From Pseudomonas graminis (lineage in GTDB: Bacteria; Pseudomonadota; Gammaproteobacteria; Pseudomonadales; Pseudomonadaceae): DNA of 60,710 nucleotides. Shown piece by piece: positions 26,727-35,034 of this stretch. The notes under the pieces are model-generated. The model searched no databases. It saw only the letters and a list, made by a program, of their open reading frames with translations, and had not been told where the DNA came from. The position numbers and the translations under genes were made by a program. The DNA lies in the NCBI RefSeq assembly GCF_900111735.1, contig NZ_FOHW01000034.1:1-60710 (forward strand), read 5' to 3'. Numbering within the stretch: position 1 is the stretch's first letter; every line of letters begins with the position of its first letter.

Positions 26727-26833
26727 GCGGAGAAGTTTGGCGGGGAGTGGATAAGGGTGAGTGCCTGCACGGGTGAGTGCTGGTGACAGGCACTTACCGA
26801 CCCAAAGCAATTACGCAATCGTGACTATTGTGA

Positions 26834-27304
26834 TCATGCGCCTACGTCATTTATCAGTTCGCGCCAGACATCCCGTGCCTTCTGCTCCGAGGTAAAGACT
26901 TGCACTGTCGGATGCGAGAACTGCCCCTCAATGACGATGCATTCCAGGGTAGAGTCCTGAAACGTAAAGACATAATGGATGGCATCTTTTAGAAACCGAT
27001 GTTTATCGTGTCGCGGATGAATGGCGTTTCTCTGCTCAAGCTCTGCCAGCCATGGCGAATTATCTATTCGATGAATTTGATAATGCTTGAGGCCATGTGC
27101 AATAAGCGGATGGCCGCCCAAAGCTTCATCGTTTGGGGAGCCAAACTGCATTTTTCGCACTAGGGGAAAATGGATTAAAACTATCTCTTCCTCATCTGTG
27201 CAATACCGTAAACACAGCTGCGTGTCTGTGGCAAATACGACGGGTTCGGGCGAAGTACTTGGTTGTGGCCAGGAGTCGAGCAGCACTACAGTTGCGAATG
27301 ACAT
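26834..27304 (-). CDS. hypothetical protein
   Basis: A 156-residue soluble protein with no recognised domain. Features are an acidic segment (CTDEEEIVLIHFP), GLKHYQIHRIDNSPWLAELEQRN, a HYVFTFQDSTLECIV segment and a C-terminal basic helix (SEQKARDVWRELI). The fold looks mixed alpha/beta and complete. Codon use looks less GC-rich than in the neighbours to the left. It begins the accessory stretch. Confidence 0.6.
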   Translation of the reverse strand: MSFATVVLLDSWPQPSTSPEPVVFATDTQLCLRYCTDEEEIVLIHFPLVRKMQFGSPNDEALGGHPLIAHGLKHYQIHRIDNSPWLAELEQRNAIHPRHDKHRFLKDAIHYVFTFQDSTLECIVIEGQFSHPTVQVFTSEQKARDVWRELINDVGA

Positions 27305-27477
27305 AGCAAGCCTAGTGAATAAATAGGGGGCAAAGCAGACTGCAAGAGCGAAACGTTGTCGTCAAACGTTTCTGATCGCGACGGGCTGCTTCTGGCCGAT
27401 AGGTGTCTTACCTTTGGCCGATTTGGTGAAAAAATGGCTTCAGCAGCGAATGCACACACGCAACAGATTTGCTGCTG

Positions 27478-28110
27478 TTAACTGCACCGCTTGGTTCGCG
27501 ACGCTGGTCGTGGTGCAGGAGGCAAACGCGGCAATTTATTGCTGCAAGATTTGCCCTGGTTGGTTGGCTCAGTGGTGACCTGTGATTGGGCATTTAGCCA
27601 AGTCTCCAGGCTATGCCATTTGAAATCGGGAAGATCTGCGATTCTCTCTCCGCGCCGGCTAACCATGCGCAGACCAAAATGCTCTGGCAGAAGGGGACCG
27701 AGGCCCCCGAAGCGCCAAGCATGGTTGAACACAAGGACATTCAGCCCGCCGGTGTCGCGATCTTGAGCTTCAGGGCCGTGAACAGGATTGGGCTGCCAGA
27801 TAAAGCCACCGTTTGTGGGCTTGTAGAAGTTGTCCGGTACCTCGGTACGGCCAGGCTTCTTGGAGGCAAAGCGAGGGTCGTTCCAGTACTCGCTGAAGGC
27901 CAGCACCTCCGATACGATTCCCGCCCAAACGACACTGTGGCTTGAAATGGGATTCACTTTCGAACCAGCAAATGCGAGCACCATATCACCCACCTTAGCC
28001 TTCTTGCGGATTCGCGGCTTACAGACAGCCAGCGTCACGGCAGGCATGTCGTAGTTCGGGGCTGAGCCCGCGTCTGTAGCGATCACATATGTGTGAACTC
28101 GCAAAATCAT
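27478..28110 (-). CDS. Nmad2-domain protein (nucleotide modification-associated domain 2)
   Basis: About 210 residues. The N-terminus LRVHTYVIATDAGSAPNYD and the motif CKPRIRKKAKVGDMVLAF fit the Nmad2 family, which computational work tied to DNA or RNA base modification systems, often in phages and mobile regions. A segment WNDPRFASKKP and W..GG...Q follow, and the last 40 residues are Pro/Lys-rich and may be disordered. The ATG at 28110 has AGGAGG only one base upstream. A TTG two codons later is seven bases from that AGGAGG and may be the true start. No partner modification enzyme is adjacent. Confidence 0.68.
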   Translation of the reverse strand: MILRVHTYVIATDAGSAPNYDMPAVTLAVCKPRIRKKAKVGDMVLAFAGSKVNPISSHSVVWAGIVSEVLAFSEYWNDPRFASKKPGRTEVPDNFYKPTNGGFIWQPNPVHGPEAQDRDTGGLNVLVFNHAWRFGGLGPLLPEHFGLRMVSRRGERIADLPDFKWHSLETWLNAQSQVTTEPTNQGKSCSNKLPRLPPAPRPASRTKRCS

Positions 28111-28213
28111 GCCTCCTGCACAACCGACCGATTGAGCCATACCCCTAGTATTGGTGCAATTCTGGATGCCCACCGTAACACCCACTGCCGGGCTCTACGT
28201 ACATTTCGACCGC

Positions 28214-28270
28214 CTCCTTTTGGCCAAAAGCGGGCCTTGGGGGCAGGTAGCTTTCGGCCAGAGGCAGACG
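28214..28270. repeat. dispersed TTTTGGCCAAAAGC-type short repeats
   Basis: Two opposed copies, CTTTTGGCCAAAAGCG (28217-28231) and CTTTCGGCCAGAGGCAGACG (28251-28270), sit between two genes. Related short copies occur around 22350, 27388, 30356-30386 and 32063-32100, always in intergenic DNA. They look like a small dispersed palindromic family. Confidence 0.5.
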
Positions 28271-28302
28271 CTCGCCCGAGCCGTCTCTGCAAGCCGATTG
28301 CC

Positions 28303-29115
28303 CTACCCGGCGCCTACGCCCTTCACCACCCCCAACGCAATAATTCTGCCCTCCCTCTCCAGCAAAAAGCGTGAGCCGGCAGCCGCTCGAACCGGCGCGC
28401 TAAGTTGCAGGGTCAGATCGCCACTGTCGCCAGGGTTGAAGGTACGGGTCGACGACACCCGCTCTTGGCTAACCTGGCCGTTTATCCAGACGGTGACGGG
28501 ACTGTCTTTTTGCAGTGCCAAAGTCCAGTTCGACTCTAGCGGCGTAACCAGATAGATAAATGTCGCGAGTTGCTGACCGTTGGTAAAAGAGAGCGATTGT
28601 TCGGGCCGATCCGGGGTGTTTTTGAGTGCAGCAAGAGCGCCACTTAACTCATCGCCACCGCGCCGCAAGGTCTTGACCGTGAACAGCGCAGCGTGATCGC
28701 CGTTCATCTCATAGGTGTTCAGCAATGCCCGGGCCTCTTGTTCTTCCATCTTCAGCAATTCACTGTCTTTCACTCGGTCGGTGTTGACGAACAACAAAGA
28801 TAGGCTGGGCACTCCCGCCTGCCGGGCGATCAGGATATGTTCACGGATAATTTGTAGCGGGCCTTGTGTTGCGTCGACCACAATCACCGCATGCTTCCCG
28901 CGCTGGGCCAGGGAGGCGATGCTTGAGGCGGAACTGCCCAGTGTTGCAGCCGCTATGCTGTTCTCGCCGGAACGACATGGCTGCGTGCATTGTTTCACCA
29001 ATAACACACGAGTGTCGTCACCAAGCACCACGATATCGGGGAGCGTGTTGCTCCATGTGGGCAGGGAAAACATGAGTAGCATGCAGGCGATGGCCTTACA
29101 GATTGTCGACTTCAT
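28303..29115 (-). CDS. exported EF-Tu-like protein with degenerate GTP-binding motifs
   Basis: A 270-residue protein with a signal peptide (IACMLLMFSLPTWSNT). Residues 74-155 follow the EF-Tu G-domain in order: HAVIVVDATQGPLQIIREHI, ARQAGVPSLSLLFVN, LLKMEEQEARALLNTYEMNG. The P-loop GHVDHGKT, the switch DCPGH and NKxD are lost; the last reads VNTDRV (110-115). EF-Tu domain 2 appears deleted. Residues 183-268 resemble domain 3, ending NPGDSGDLTLQLSAP and EREGRIIALGVVKGV as in the elongation factor. AGGA lies six bases before the ATG at 29115. It is therefore an extracytoplasmic relative that cannot serve translation and probably does not bind GTP. Its function is unknown. Confidence 0.75.
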   Translation of the reverse strand: MKSTICKAIACMLLMFSLPTWSNTLPDIVVLGDDTRVLLVKQCTQPCRSGENSIAAATLGSSASSIASLAQRGKHAVIVVDATQGPLQIIREHILIARQAGVPSLSLLFVNTDRVKDSELLKMEEQEARALLNTYEMNGDHAALFTVKTLRRGGDELSGALAALKNTPDRPEQSLSFTNGQQLATFIYLVTPLESNWTLALQKDSPVTVWINGQVSQERVSSTRTFNPGDSGDLTLQLSAPVRAAAGSRFLLEREGRIIALGVVKGVGAG

Positions 29116-29137
29116 TGAGTTCCTATTACGGCCGGTT

Positions 29138-29340
29138 CTAGCGATCACCTGCTTTCTCCTGCCACTGCGCAAAATTATTCTGTAGCCATTCGACAAAAAC
29201 CTGCACCTTAGGCTCCAAGTGCGTCCGGCTCGGTTACAGGAGCGAGACACACTGCGGTGTTTGGCCGAATGGCCCGAAGAATATCCACAAGGCACCACTC
29301 TGCAAATGCCCCGCTACCGTAATGCCTGCCGCCAGGATGA
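29138..29340 (-). pseudogene. C-terminal remnant of a LysR-family regulator gene
   Basis: On the minus strand one frame reads AAGITVAGHLQSGAL, FGPFGQTPQCVSLL, a TAA stop, then PSRTHLEPKVQVFVEW and LQNNFAQWQEKAGDR before TAG. This is the familiar end of LysR effector domains, where a tyrosine codon has become a stop (LLYPSR to LL-stop-PSR). The rest of the gene is absent. The remnant lies directly upstream of the EF-Tu-like gene. Confidence 0.72.
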
Positions 29341-29460
29341 TCTCAGAAGCGGTCATCTAGGTTGAGCGCTATCCGGACGACGTTAAACCTGCTCAAAAAT
29401 GCGGCACCGTCAGTGACACCAAGAATCTGATCAATTGCATTCGCTGGATAATTGGGAGTG

Positions 29461-29823
29461 TCATCGCCAAAACTTCCACCAAGGGCGAACTCGTTTCTCA
29501 TCCATCGTTGTGCTTGTCTGCCTGTAAACAGCATTTGCGATCGCATGAGTCTGCGCCGCCATATCATCTAACCAATCTTGAGGCCCGATCCAATGATCGT
29601 GAACTGCCTCCAGAAACTCTCGATCCAAAGGCAGCCCGGAAGCATCGCCAACGACCGTACTGAAAGCCTCGCATTTTGGACACCATGCCGTGATCTCAGT
29701 AAACCGTGTCACATCAGACGAAGGAAATACCGCATAGCAACCAAAGCAAGCGCAATGGTTGCTGATGAGAATTTCGGCCTGATTACGGTTCGCGTGATCA
29801 TGCGCGCTGTAAGTGTCGGGCAT
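29461..29823 (-). CDS. small cysteine-rich hypothetical protein
   Basis: A 120-residue soluble protein. A CxxC pair (HCACFGCYAVF, about residues 24-29) and WCPKC (about 48-51) probably bind one zinc. They are followed by the conserved stretch STVVGDASGLPLDREFLEAV and a tryptophan-rich end. Proteins of this kind (GCF.C..IF, CP.CG...VLGDASG) recur in accessory loci next to toxin or immunity genes. That role is only suggested by context here. The ATG follows a GGAGG at very short spacing. Confidence 0.62.
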   Translation of the reverse strand: MPDTYSAHDHANRNQAEILISNHCACFGCYAVFPSSDVTRFTEITAWCPKCEAFSTVVGDASGLPLDREFLEAVHDHWIGPQDWLDDMAAQTHAIANAVYRQTSTTMDEKRVRPWWKFWR

Positions 29824-29864
29824 TCATGCCTCCATCGCAGTGCGCCAGATTAGTTGAGCGGCGA

Positions 29865-30164
29865 TCACAAGGCAGTCAGGCGATCAAGCTGCTCTGCTGA
29901 AGGAAATCCTAGTGTCCGGTAGCGAGTCGATACGTAACCATTCAGAATAGCGACCTTCTGGGTCTTGTCACCATTTTGATAGTCGTGAAAGGCGTTATGA
30001 AGATTGAAGTACGAGCCATTGTTATGACGGATGCGAAACTCGCTAGCCTGAAAGTCCATGGCCTCGCTGTAGCCAGCCTTGCGGGCTGACTCGATAAATT
30101 TTTTGGCAAATCCTTCCTGAGTCAGAGGACGACTGAAGATTTTGTCGAGCAGGGATTGGAGCAT
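29865..30164 (-). CDS. hypothetical protein resembling the N-terminus of DUF1444 proteins
   Basis: A 99-residue protein starting 8 bases after AAGGAT. It reads LTQEGFAKKFIESARKAGYS, FRIRHNNGSYFNLHNAFHDY and then VAILNGYVST. The layout resembles the first third of DUF1444 (YtpQ-like) proteins, which are about 270 residues, so this may be a natural short form or a truncated gene. No other motif is seen. Confidence 0.5.
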   Translation of the reverse strand: MLQSLLDKIFSRPLTQEGFAKKFIESARKAGYSEAMDFQASEFRIRHNNGSYFNLHNAFHDYQNGDKTQKVAILNGYVSTRYRTLGFPSAEQLDRLTAL

Positions 30165-30505
30165 GCACAGGATCCTTCGTGTCAGCAGGCATTTGTAAAC
30201 AGAGTAGGTTGGGCGCGGCTAAACTTGTTCATAGCTTGAACGGCTGCTTTCTATATCGACGGGTCTCAGGTGAAATATAGGGTCGCACACCTAGAGCTAG
30301 GCTCATGAATTCTAACCCCAGACGGGGGGCATTTTGTTGTAAATGCCCGCCTTTCACGACAGGCAGACATCGGCCAGAAGCGGTCATTCCGTAAGAAAAA
30401 ATAAATCTTTTACCGTTTCAGCCTCCTTTTCACCGTTGCGCTTGACCCTATTCCCTCCTTGCGGCCACATACGCGTACTGATCCAAAAACAAGGAAGATT
30501 CTCAC
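30165..30505. other. gene-free interval with a hairpin and short repeats
   Basis: No convincing gene. A perfect hairpin GGGCATTT (30327-30334) / AAATGCCC (30341-30348) is followed by one CGGCCAGAAGCGG-type dispersed repeat near 30356-30386. The promoter of the next acetyltransferase gene should lie near its right end. Confidence 0.5.
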
Positions 30506-30964
30506 ATGCCCCGCCTGGTTTGGCTGCGTGACCATATGCAACACAGCGACACCCTGGCGCAGTGGCTGCATCAGCAGTTCGCATACGAGTTTGTTGAGCA
30601 GCCATTGGCCGATTGGCAACGCGAATTCGCGGAAGGCCAGGGCAATGGTGATTGGCAATGTCTGATCGCCCTAGAGAATGACCAGCTACTTGGCGGCGCT
30701 GCACTTGCCGGCAACGACTTGCCCGAGCGCCCGGAGCTGGGGCCCTGGCTAGCCTGCGTCTTTATCGCCCCGCAGGCAAGGAAGCGAGGGTTGGCGGAAC
30801 AATTGATAGAAGGCATCTGCAACGCCGCAAAGGCCAACGGCACCACGCGGTTGTACTTGCACACCTATGATCGCAGCGACTACTACGCCAAGCGTGGATG
30901 GCAGGTGGAGGAGACTTTTCGGGCGTGGGGTAAGGAGCAGCGATTGATGCTGCGGGATCTTTGA
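30506..30964 (+). CDS. GNAT-family N-acetyltransferase
   Basis: A 152-residue enzyme with the GNAT fold. The central strand LGPWLACVFIAPQARKRGLA contains the acetyl-CoA loop (Q-A-R-K-R-G-L), and the tail strand YYAKRGWQVEETF is typical. The N-terminal part is specific to this small subgroup. The substrate is unknown. AAGGAAG lies ten bases before the start. It stands alone in the accessory stretch. Confidence 0.8.
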   Translation: MPRLVWLRDHMQHSDTLAQWLHQQFAYEFVEQPLADWQREFAEGQGNGDWQCLIALENDQLLGGAALAGNDLPERPELGPWLACVFIAPQARKRGLAEQLIEGICNAAKANGTTRLYLHTYDRSDYYAKRGWQVEETFRAWGKEQRLMLRDL

Positions 30965-31091
30965 ACTCGCTCAGGTTTACAGCATAAGATGGAGAGCAAA
31001 CGTAAGCATCCGGCCAAATCACCTACCGAACTCCAGCATTAAAGGCTTCGGTGGCTAACGCGTTGCAGATTGGTCACGAAAAAGGAAGCTT

Positions 31092-31913
31092 TCAGGAGTG
31101 AGTGCCTGAGGTGCCTTGGCCGGTAAATATATTGCTTTCAGGATTTAGGACTTTGTCCAGAAAGCTTTTGTTATCAGTATTATCTCCAGCGGTGTTCGTT
31201 TTGTAGTTGAAGTCTTGGTCAATCCAGCTCTGAAGCTTGGCTTCGTACTCAGTGGGGTATTGCGACTGCTCAATGGCTGGTAGTCCTTTATAGTGATCGA
31301 GAACCGATGTGTAAAAATCAGTCAGCTTGCCTGTCGCGCTGTATTCCACACTTCCTTTAGCCACGACTTGCTGGCGCCATACGCGCTCCTGACGGTATGA
31401 CTCCAACCAGGCCGATTTTTTCTCGTTGACTGTAAAATCACCGCTTTCGTCATAGGCGATGACAGAAAGCTGTTCTCGTGAGATTCCGCCGAACGGGTTT
31501 TTTCCGCTGCCATTGACAAATTGGGTCGCGTTTTTGGCCCGCTCCATGCGTTCAGGGTCGTCGCTGTCAGGAGTTTCCGCATCGTGCCGTGCTTTATTGG
31601 CGTCGTAGCTGCTGCCAACCAGTTGCTCGGTCAGCTGTCCGACTTTCTCACCCAGTTCTTTGCGGCTGAGGCTTTTATCCCTTGCTTCTGCACGAGCGGA
31701 GGCTTCACTTAACTGGCGCGCAAGTAAGGAGAGTGAGCCAGTATCTTTAGCACTTCCGGACGTAGTCGCTAGCGTTTCGGCCGCCGTCGAGGGCACTGAC
31801 AAGGTCTGGCTGACCTGGATGCCGGACACTTTGATATTCGGGTTCGAGGGAGTATTGGTATTGATTGAGCTGACCAAAATCTGATCTCCATGTGTTGAAA
31901 AATCCAATTTCAC
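31092..31913 (-). CDS. conserved Pseudomonas protein of unknown function
   Basis: A 273-residue soluble-looking protein without signal peptide or membrane segment. The first 70 residues are rich in Ser/Thr/Asn and probably disordered, as in many secreted or surface-associated proteins. The core has ARQLSEASARAEARDKSLS, RKELGEKVGQLTEQLVG, a YDESGDFTVNEKKSAW segment and GLPAIEQSQYPTEYEAKLQ. I recall related proteins, often several per genome, in P. fluorescens-type strains, none with a known role. Non-classical secretion is possible but unproven. Confidence 0.68.
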   Translation of the reverse strand: MKLDFSTHGDQILVSSINTNTPSNPNIKVSGIQVSQTLSVPSTAAETLATTSGSAKDTGSLSLLARQLSEASARAEARDKSLSRKELGEKVGQLTEQLVGSSYDANKARHDAETPDSDDPERMERAKNATQFVNGSGKNPFGGISREQLSVIAYDESGDFTVNEKKSAWLESYRQERVWRQQVVAKGSVEYSATGKLTDFYTSVLDHYKGLPAIEQSQYPTEYEAKLQSWIDQDFNYKTNTAGDNTDNKSFLDKVLNPESNIFTGQGTSGTHS

Positions 31914-32386
31914 CTTTGTTTATCGGCGATTCATCTGAGAGCTGGAGTTTTCAGGGGCGAGGGTAAAGAAAACGCCTCGAATAAGGGCCTGGTCTGCCCA
32001 TGCCATCGTAAGCGTCTAGTAAAGAGCAAACGCCTGGAAGCGCGGATGTTTGCAATAGGGACGAAAGGCCAGAAGCTGCTAATTCAGGAATGTCCGCCGC
32101 CAAAAGCAGTCATTGATAGATCCTATAGGGCGGTAATTTAAGATCTGCGCCTTTTCGCGTTAGTGATCTGCGCTCTAGCGCACTAACAGGGCTTTAGTTT
32201 TTCGATCTGCGCAGTGGAGTGCCAGAAAGGAAATCCAACTTTTATGCGGGTGGCGAAGTGTATGATTACGCCAGCTATATATTTGAAGGTGATGATCTCT
32301 ATGTTTGCCATGAGACGTCATGCGCGACGGAGAGCGCTTTAAGTAATTGCGTTAGGGAAATAAGCTCAACAGCCTTCGGCAGGAAG
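31914..32386. other. gene-poor interval with repeats and a stem-loop
   Basis: Three copies of GATCTGCGC occur at about 32142, 32165 and 32204. The stem GTTAGTG (32159-32165) / CACTAAC (32181-32187) is followed by AGGGCTTTAGTTTTT and could terminate rightward transcription. Dispersed GGCCAGAAGC/GCCAAAAGC copies lie at 32063-32100. A short GTG-started frame at 32219 overlaps the neighbouring gene's end and is not accepted as a gene. Confidence 0.45.
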
Positions 32387-32845
32387 CTACTCATTGGCCT
32401 GCATCAGTTCCAGAGTGATATGGTCTGGCCCGGTCACATATACAACTAGAGTTCCCTTGCGTGGGCCTGCGGGAATCGCCTGAGGCTTGCCTCTTGCTTT
32501 CCAGCCTGCTTGCTCAATGCGTTCGAGTACGGCGTATATGTCTTGCACTCTCAATGCCAAATGCGCTGAGCCAATCGCTGATGCCGTAGGCGGAGTGATA
32601 CCGTGGCGGTCACCCTGCGAATATTCCAGCAACTCTACTCGGCTGCCATCCGGGCCTTTGACTATCGCCGTTCGCACGCTCGGATCGGCGGTGCCGGTTA
32701 CTTGCAAAATGAATGATCCGCCCATTTCCGACTGACGCTCAAGAGTGAACCCAAGTCCAATTGTCCAGAAGCGAATGGCTTCTTCCAGTGAACTGACTGC
32801 GAAGCCAATATGATCGACGGCATGCACCATGTGGCTAGAATTCAT
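32387..32845 (-). CDS. VOC-family (glyoxalase/bleomycin resistance-like) protein
   Basis: A 152-residue protein with two beta-alpha-beta-beta-beta modules: HAVDHIGFAVSSLEEAIRFW at the N-terminus, and GSAHLALRVQDIYAVLERI followed by DHITLELMQ. Candidate metal ligands are the early histidine, the second-module histidine and the final glutamate. The family covers lyases, dioxygenases and binding proteins; the reaction here is unknown. It is divergent from an AraC-type regulator gene, which probably controls it. AAGGATC precedes the ATG at 32845. Confidence 0.78.
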   Translation of the reverse strand: MNSSHMVHAVDHIGFAVSSLEEAIRFWTIGLGFTLERQSEMGGSFILQVTGTADPSVRTAIVKGPDGSRVELLEYSQGDRHGITPPTASAIGSAHLALRVQDIYAVLERIEQAGWKARGKPQAIPAGPRKGTLVVYVTGPDHITLELMQANE

Positions 32846-33079
32846 CAAATGATCCTTTAAAGGTTAACGGGCCAAATAGGGAGGTGAGCTTGCGCATCCA
32901 GCTGTTACGGCCAAAACACAGAAAATACATGTGTGGGAGGTACGCATAATCAGACCAATCCAAGAGAAGCAACATTTGCGATTTCTAGACATTGAGTATT
33001 CCTCTCACCGGTCTTATTCTCCATTAGGCATTCATGATATGGCTACCTCGGATATGACATTGGATAACGTAAACCAGCC

Positions 33080-33859
33080 ATGAACCGCGCGCTTATGCCA
33101 CTGTTGGCGATAGAGCAACGCGACCGCGCGATCCGCGAAACGGCGCCCCACACTCATACGACAGGCCAACTAATCGCAAGCCTTGCCGGGCTGCTTTCCG
33201 TCAGCACTGACGGCGGCTCATGGGTAGTGCCGGCTACCCATGCCATTTGGATACCTCCCCGTGTCGCACACGCGATGATGTCACATGGCGCTTTTGCAGG
33301 AGCGATGGTCTATATCGCGGAGCAAGATTGCGGGATCCTGCATCAAATGCCATGCACATTTAGGGTCAGCAGTTTGCTGCGCGAAGCGGTAAGCCGCGCT
33401 GCGTCGTGGGGACAACCACCCCGCAACGAAATGGAGTCGCGGGTTGCAGCAGTCATCTTGGATGAAATTGCTACCTCACCTGCTGAACCCATCGGTCTGA
33501 CGCACCCCAATGACCCGCGCTTGAGGCGTATCACCGATGCGATACTTGCTCAGCTTGATGACAATAGATCACTTGAGGATTGGGCTGCTTGGTCAGGTAT
33601 GGCACCTAGAACACTTGCCCGGCGTCTGGTCGCTGAAACCGGTTTTAGTTTTTCTGAATGGCGTCAACGTGCACGCACGTTGCGCGCTATTCAACTATTG
33701 GTCGAGGGGATGTCAGTGACGACAACGGCGATTGAGCTTGGCTACGAAAATATTAGTGCTTTCATTGCCATGTTCCGTCGGATAATGGGTGTTACGCCAG
33801 GACAATATGTGCGAGCGCAGACACTGATTAGCAAAGCGGCAATTTCTAGATCAAGTTGA
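33080..33859 (+). CDS. AraC-family regulator with N-terminal cupin
   Basis: A 259-residue regulator. The cupin part contains PHTHTTGQLIASLAGLLSV and THAIWIPPRVAHAMMSHG. The double helix-turn-helix follows, with WSGMAPRTLARRLVAETGFS and TTAIELGYENISAFIAMFRR and the family end GVTPGQYVRA. It resembles NimR/YdhB-type AraC proteins that regulate a neighbouring divergent gene. The VOC gene across 234 bp is the likely target. Confidence 0.82.
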   Translation: MNRALMPLLAIEQRDRAIRETAPHTHTTGQLIASLAGLLSVSTDGGSWVVPATHAIWIPPRVAHAMMSHGAFAGAMVYIAEQDCGILHQMPCTFRVSSLLREAVSRAASWGQPPRNEMESRVAAVILDEIATSPAEPIGLTHPNDPRLRRITDAILAQLDDNRSLEDWAAWSGMAPRTLARRLVAETGFSFSEWRQRARTLRAIQLLVEGMSVTTTAIELGYENISAFIAMFRRIMGVTPGQYVRAQTLISKAAISRSS

Positions 33860-34009
33860 TGGGTGTAAGAACCGCTGTACCAGCCAACCCGATCCTGCAC
33901 GCTACAGGCTAGACCTTCAACCATGTGCCGGAACAGATGAAGAAATTAATGCCAGCCACTTCAGGAGTCGCCAGAGGATCAGTTTTCTTTTAGCTGGTGG
34001 GGCACTCAC

Positions 34010-34522
34010 ATGGAAATGTCAAACGTTAAGCTCGCCCGGGTGACACGCACCGATATCGACGAGCTTCTACACGCGAATCAGGAAAGCCGGGACTACCACG
34101 GTCGCTGGGTACAGCCGTTCATAACCGCTTCAGGGTTCGAGGAGTGGTACTCCGCTCAAACCACAGGCGCCAGCGTTGGGCTCGTGGCTCGCGATAGAGA
34201 ATCCGACCATATTGTGGGTGTGACCAACCTGAGCCAGATTTTCTATAAAGGCTTTCAGAACGCGTATCTCAGCTACTGGGGCATGGTCTCGTTTGCCGGG
34301 ACGGGAAGGATGTCCCAGGCGGTGGAACTGACGACGAGGTATGCTTTTGAGGAGCTGGGTCTTCACCGTATTGAAGCCAATATTCAACCTGAAAATGTGC
34401 GTTCAATCGCGCTGGTCAAACGCCTGGGATTTCGGAAAGAGGGGTTCTCCCCGAAATACCTCCAGATCGCCGGGGTCTGGTGCGATCACGAGCGCTGGGC
34501 GCTTCTGGCCGATGAGCGTTAA
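34010..34522 (+). CDS. RimJ/RimL-type GNAT acetyltransferase
   Basis: A 170-residue enzyme of the ribosomal-protein-alanine acetyltransferase group. It has LARVTRTDIDEL at the start, YLSYWGMVSFAGTGRMSQA with the acetyl-CoA loop, and HRIEANIQPENVRSIALVKR then LGFRKEGFSPKYLQI. It may acetylate a protein N-terminus or a small amine; the target is unknown. The next ATG (34016) is an alternative start. Confidence 0.82.
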   Translation: MEMSNVKLARVTRTDIDELLHANQESRDYHGRWVQPFITASGFEEWYSAQTTGASVGLVARDRESDHIVGVTNLSQIFYKGFQNAYLSYWGMVSFAGTGRMSQAVELTTRYAFEELGLHRIEANIQPENVRSIALVKRLGFRKEGFSPKYLQIAGVWCDHERWALLADER

Positions 34523-34566
34523 TCCGCGAGCAATCCCGTTGCGCAACTAAGCTGACTTGATCTGCC

Positions 34567-35034
34567 TCAGCCCTTCCCCTTCAACTCCGTCAGCTTCTGC
34601 ATCACCCCTGCCGCCGTCTGTTCGCCCATCAACTGCTCACGCACTTTGCCCTTGTCGTCGATGATGTAGGTCACCGGCAGGGCTTCGCTTTTCGGCAGGT
34701 CGTAGTGATCGGCCGGGTCTTGGGCCAATACGGTGAAGGTGATGCCCAGCGCTTTACTTGCGCTCTTCAGGTCTTCGCCCTGGAGGTTGTCGAAGTTGAC
34801 GCCGAACACGCTGACGTTCTGCCCTTTGACCTGCTCGGACAGGGTGTTCAGTTCGGGGATTTCGGTCCGGCACGGGCCGCACCATTCGGCCCAGTAATTG
34901 ACCACCAGCCAGTGCTTGTCGACGCGGCTGCTGGCGACTTTTTCGCCATTCTGGTCGGTGCCGAGGTCCACGCCGCACCCACTGAGCAACAGACTTCCAA
35001 TCAGTGCTGCCGCCGCTGTCAATCGCCTTGCCAT
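34567..35034 (-). CDS. TlpA-like thioredoxin lipoprotein
   Basis: A 155-residue lipoprotein (lipobox LLLSGC, Cys about residue 20) with a thioredoxin fold outside the cytoplasm. The active site is WAEWCGPCRTEIPEL, and the cis-proline loop is ALPVTYIID. Such proteins usually reduce disulfides in the periplasm, for example for cytochrome or thiol repair. It is a single gene, divergent from arsC. Confidence 0.86.
   Translation of the reverse strand: MARRLTAAAALIGSLLLSGCGVDLGTDQNGEKVASSRVDKHWLVVNYWAEWCGPCRTEIPELNTLSEQVKGQNVSVFGVNFDNLQGEDLKSASKALGITFTVLAQDPADHYDLPKSEALPVTYIIDDKGKVREQLMGEQTAAGVMQKLTELKGKG

Noticed and set aside
26761..26793. GTGCCTG/CAGGCAC stem after the phosphodiesterase gene
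   Set aside because: Short stem, no U-run; not strong enough to list as a terminator.
29343..29567. 74-residue frame overlapping the Cys-rich protein
   Set aside because: It overlaps a better gene, lacks a ribosome site and has no recognisable motif; a gene remnant is possible.
32219..32449. GTG-started 76-residue frame
   Set aside because: It runs into the opposite VOC gene and has weak start signals; kept only as part of the interval description.
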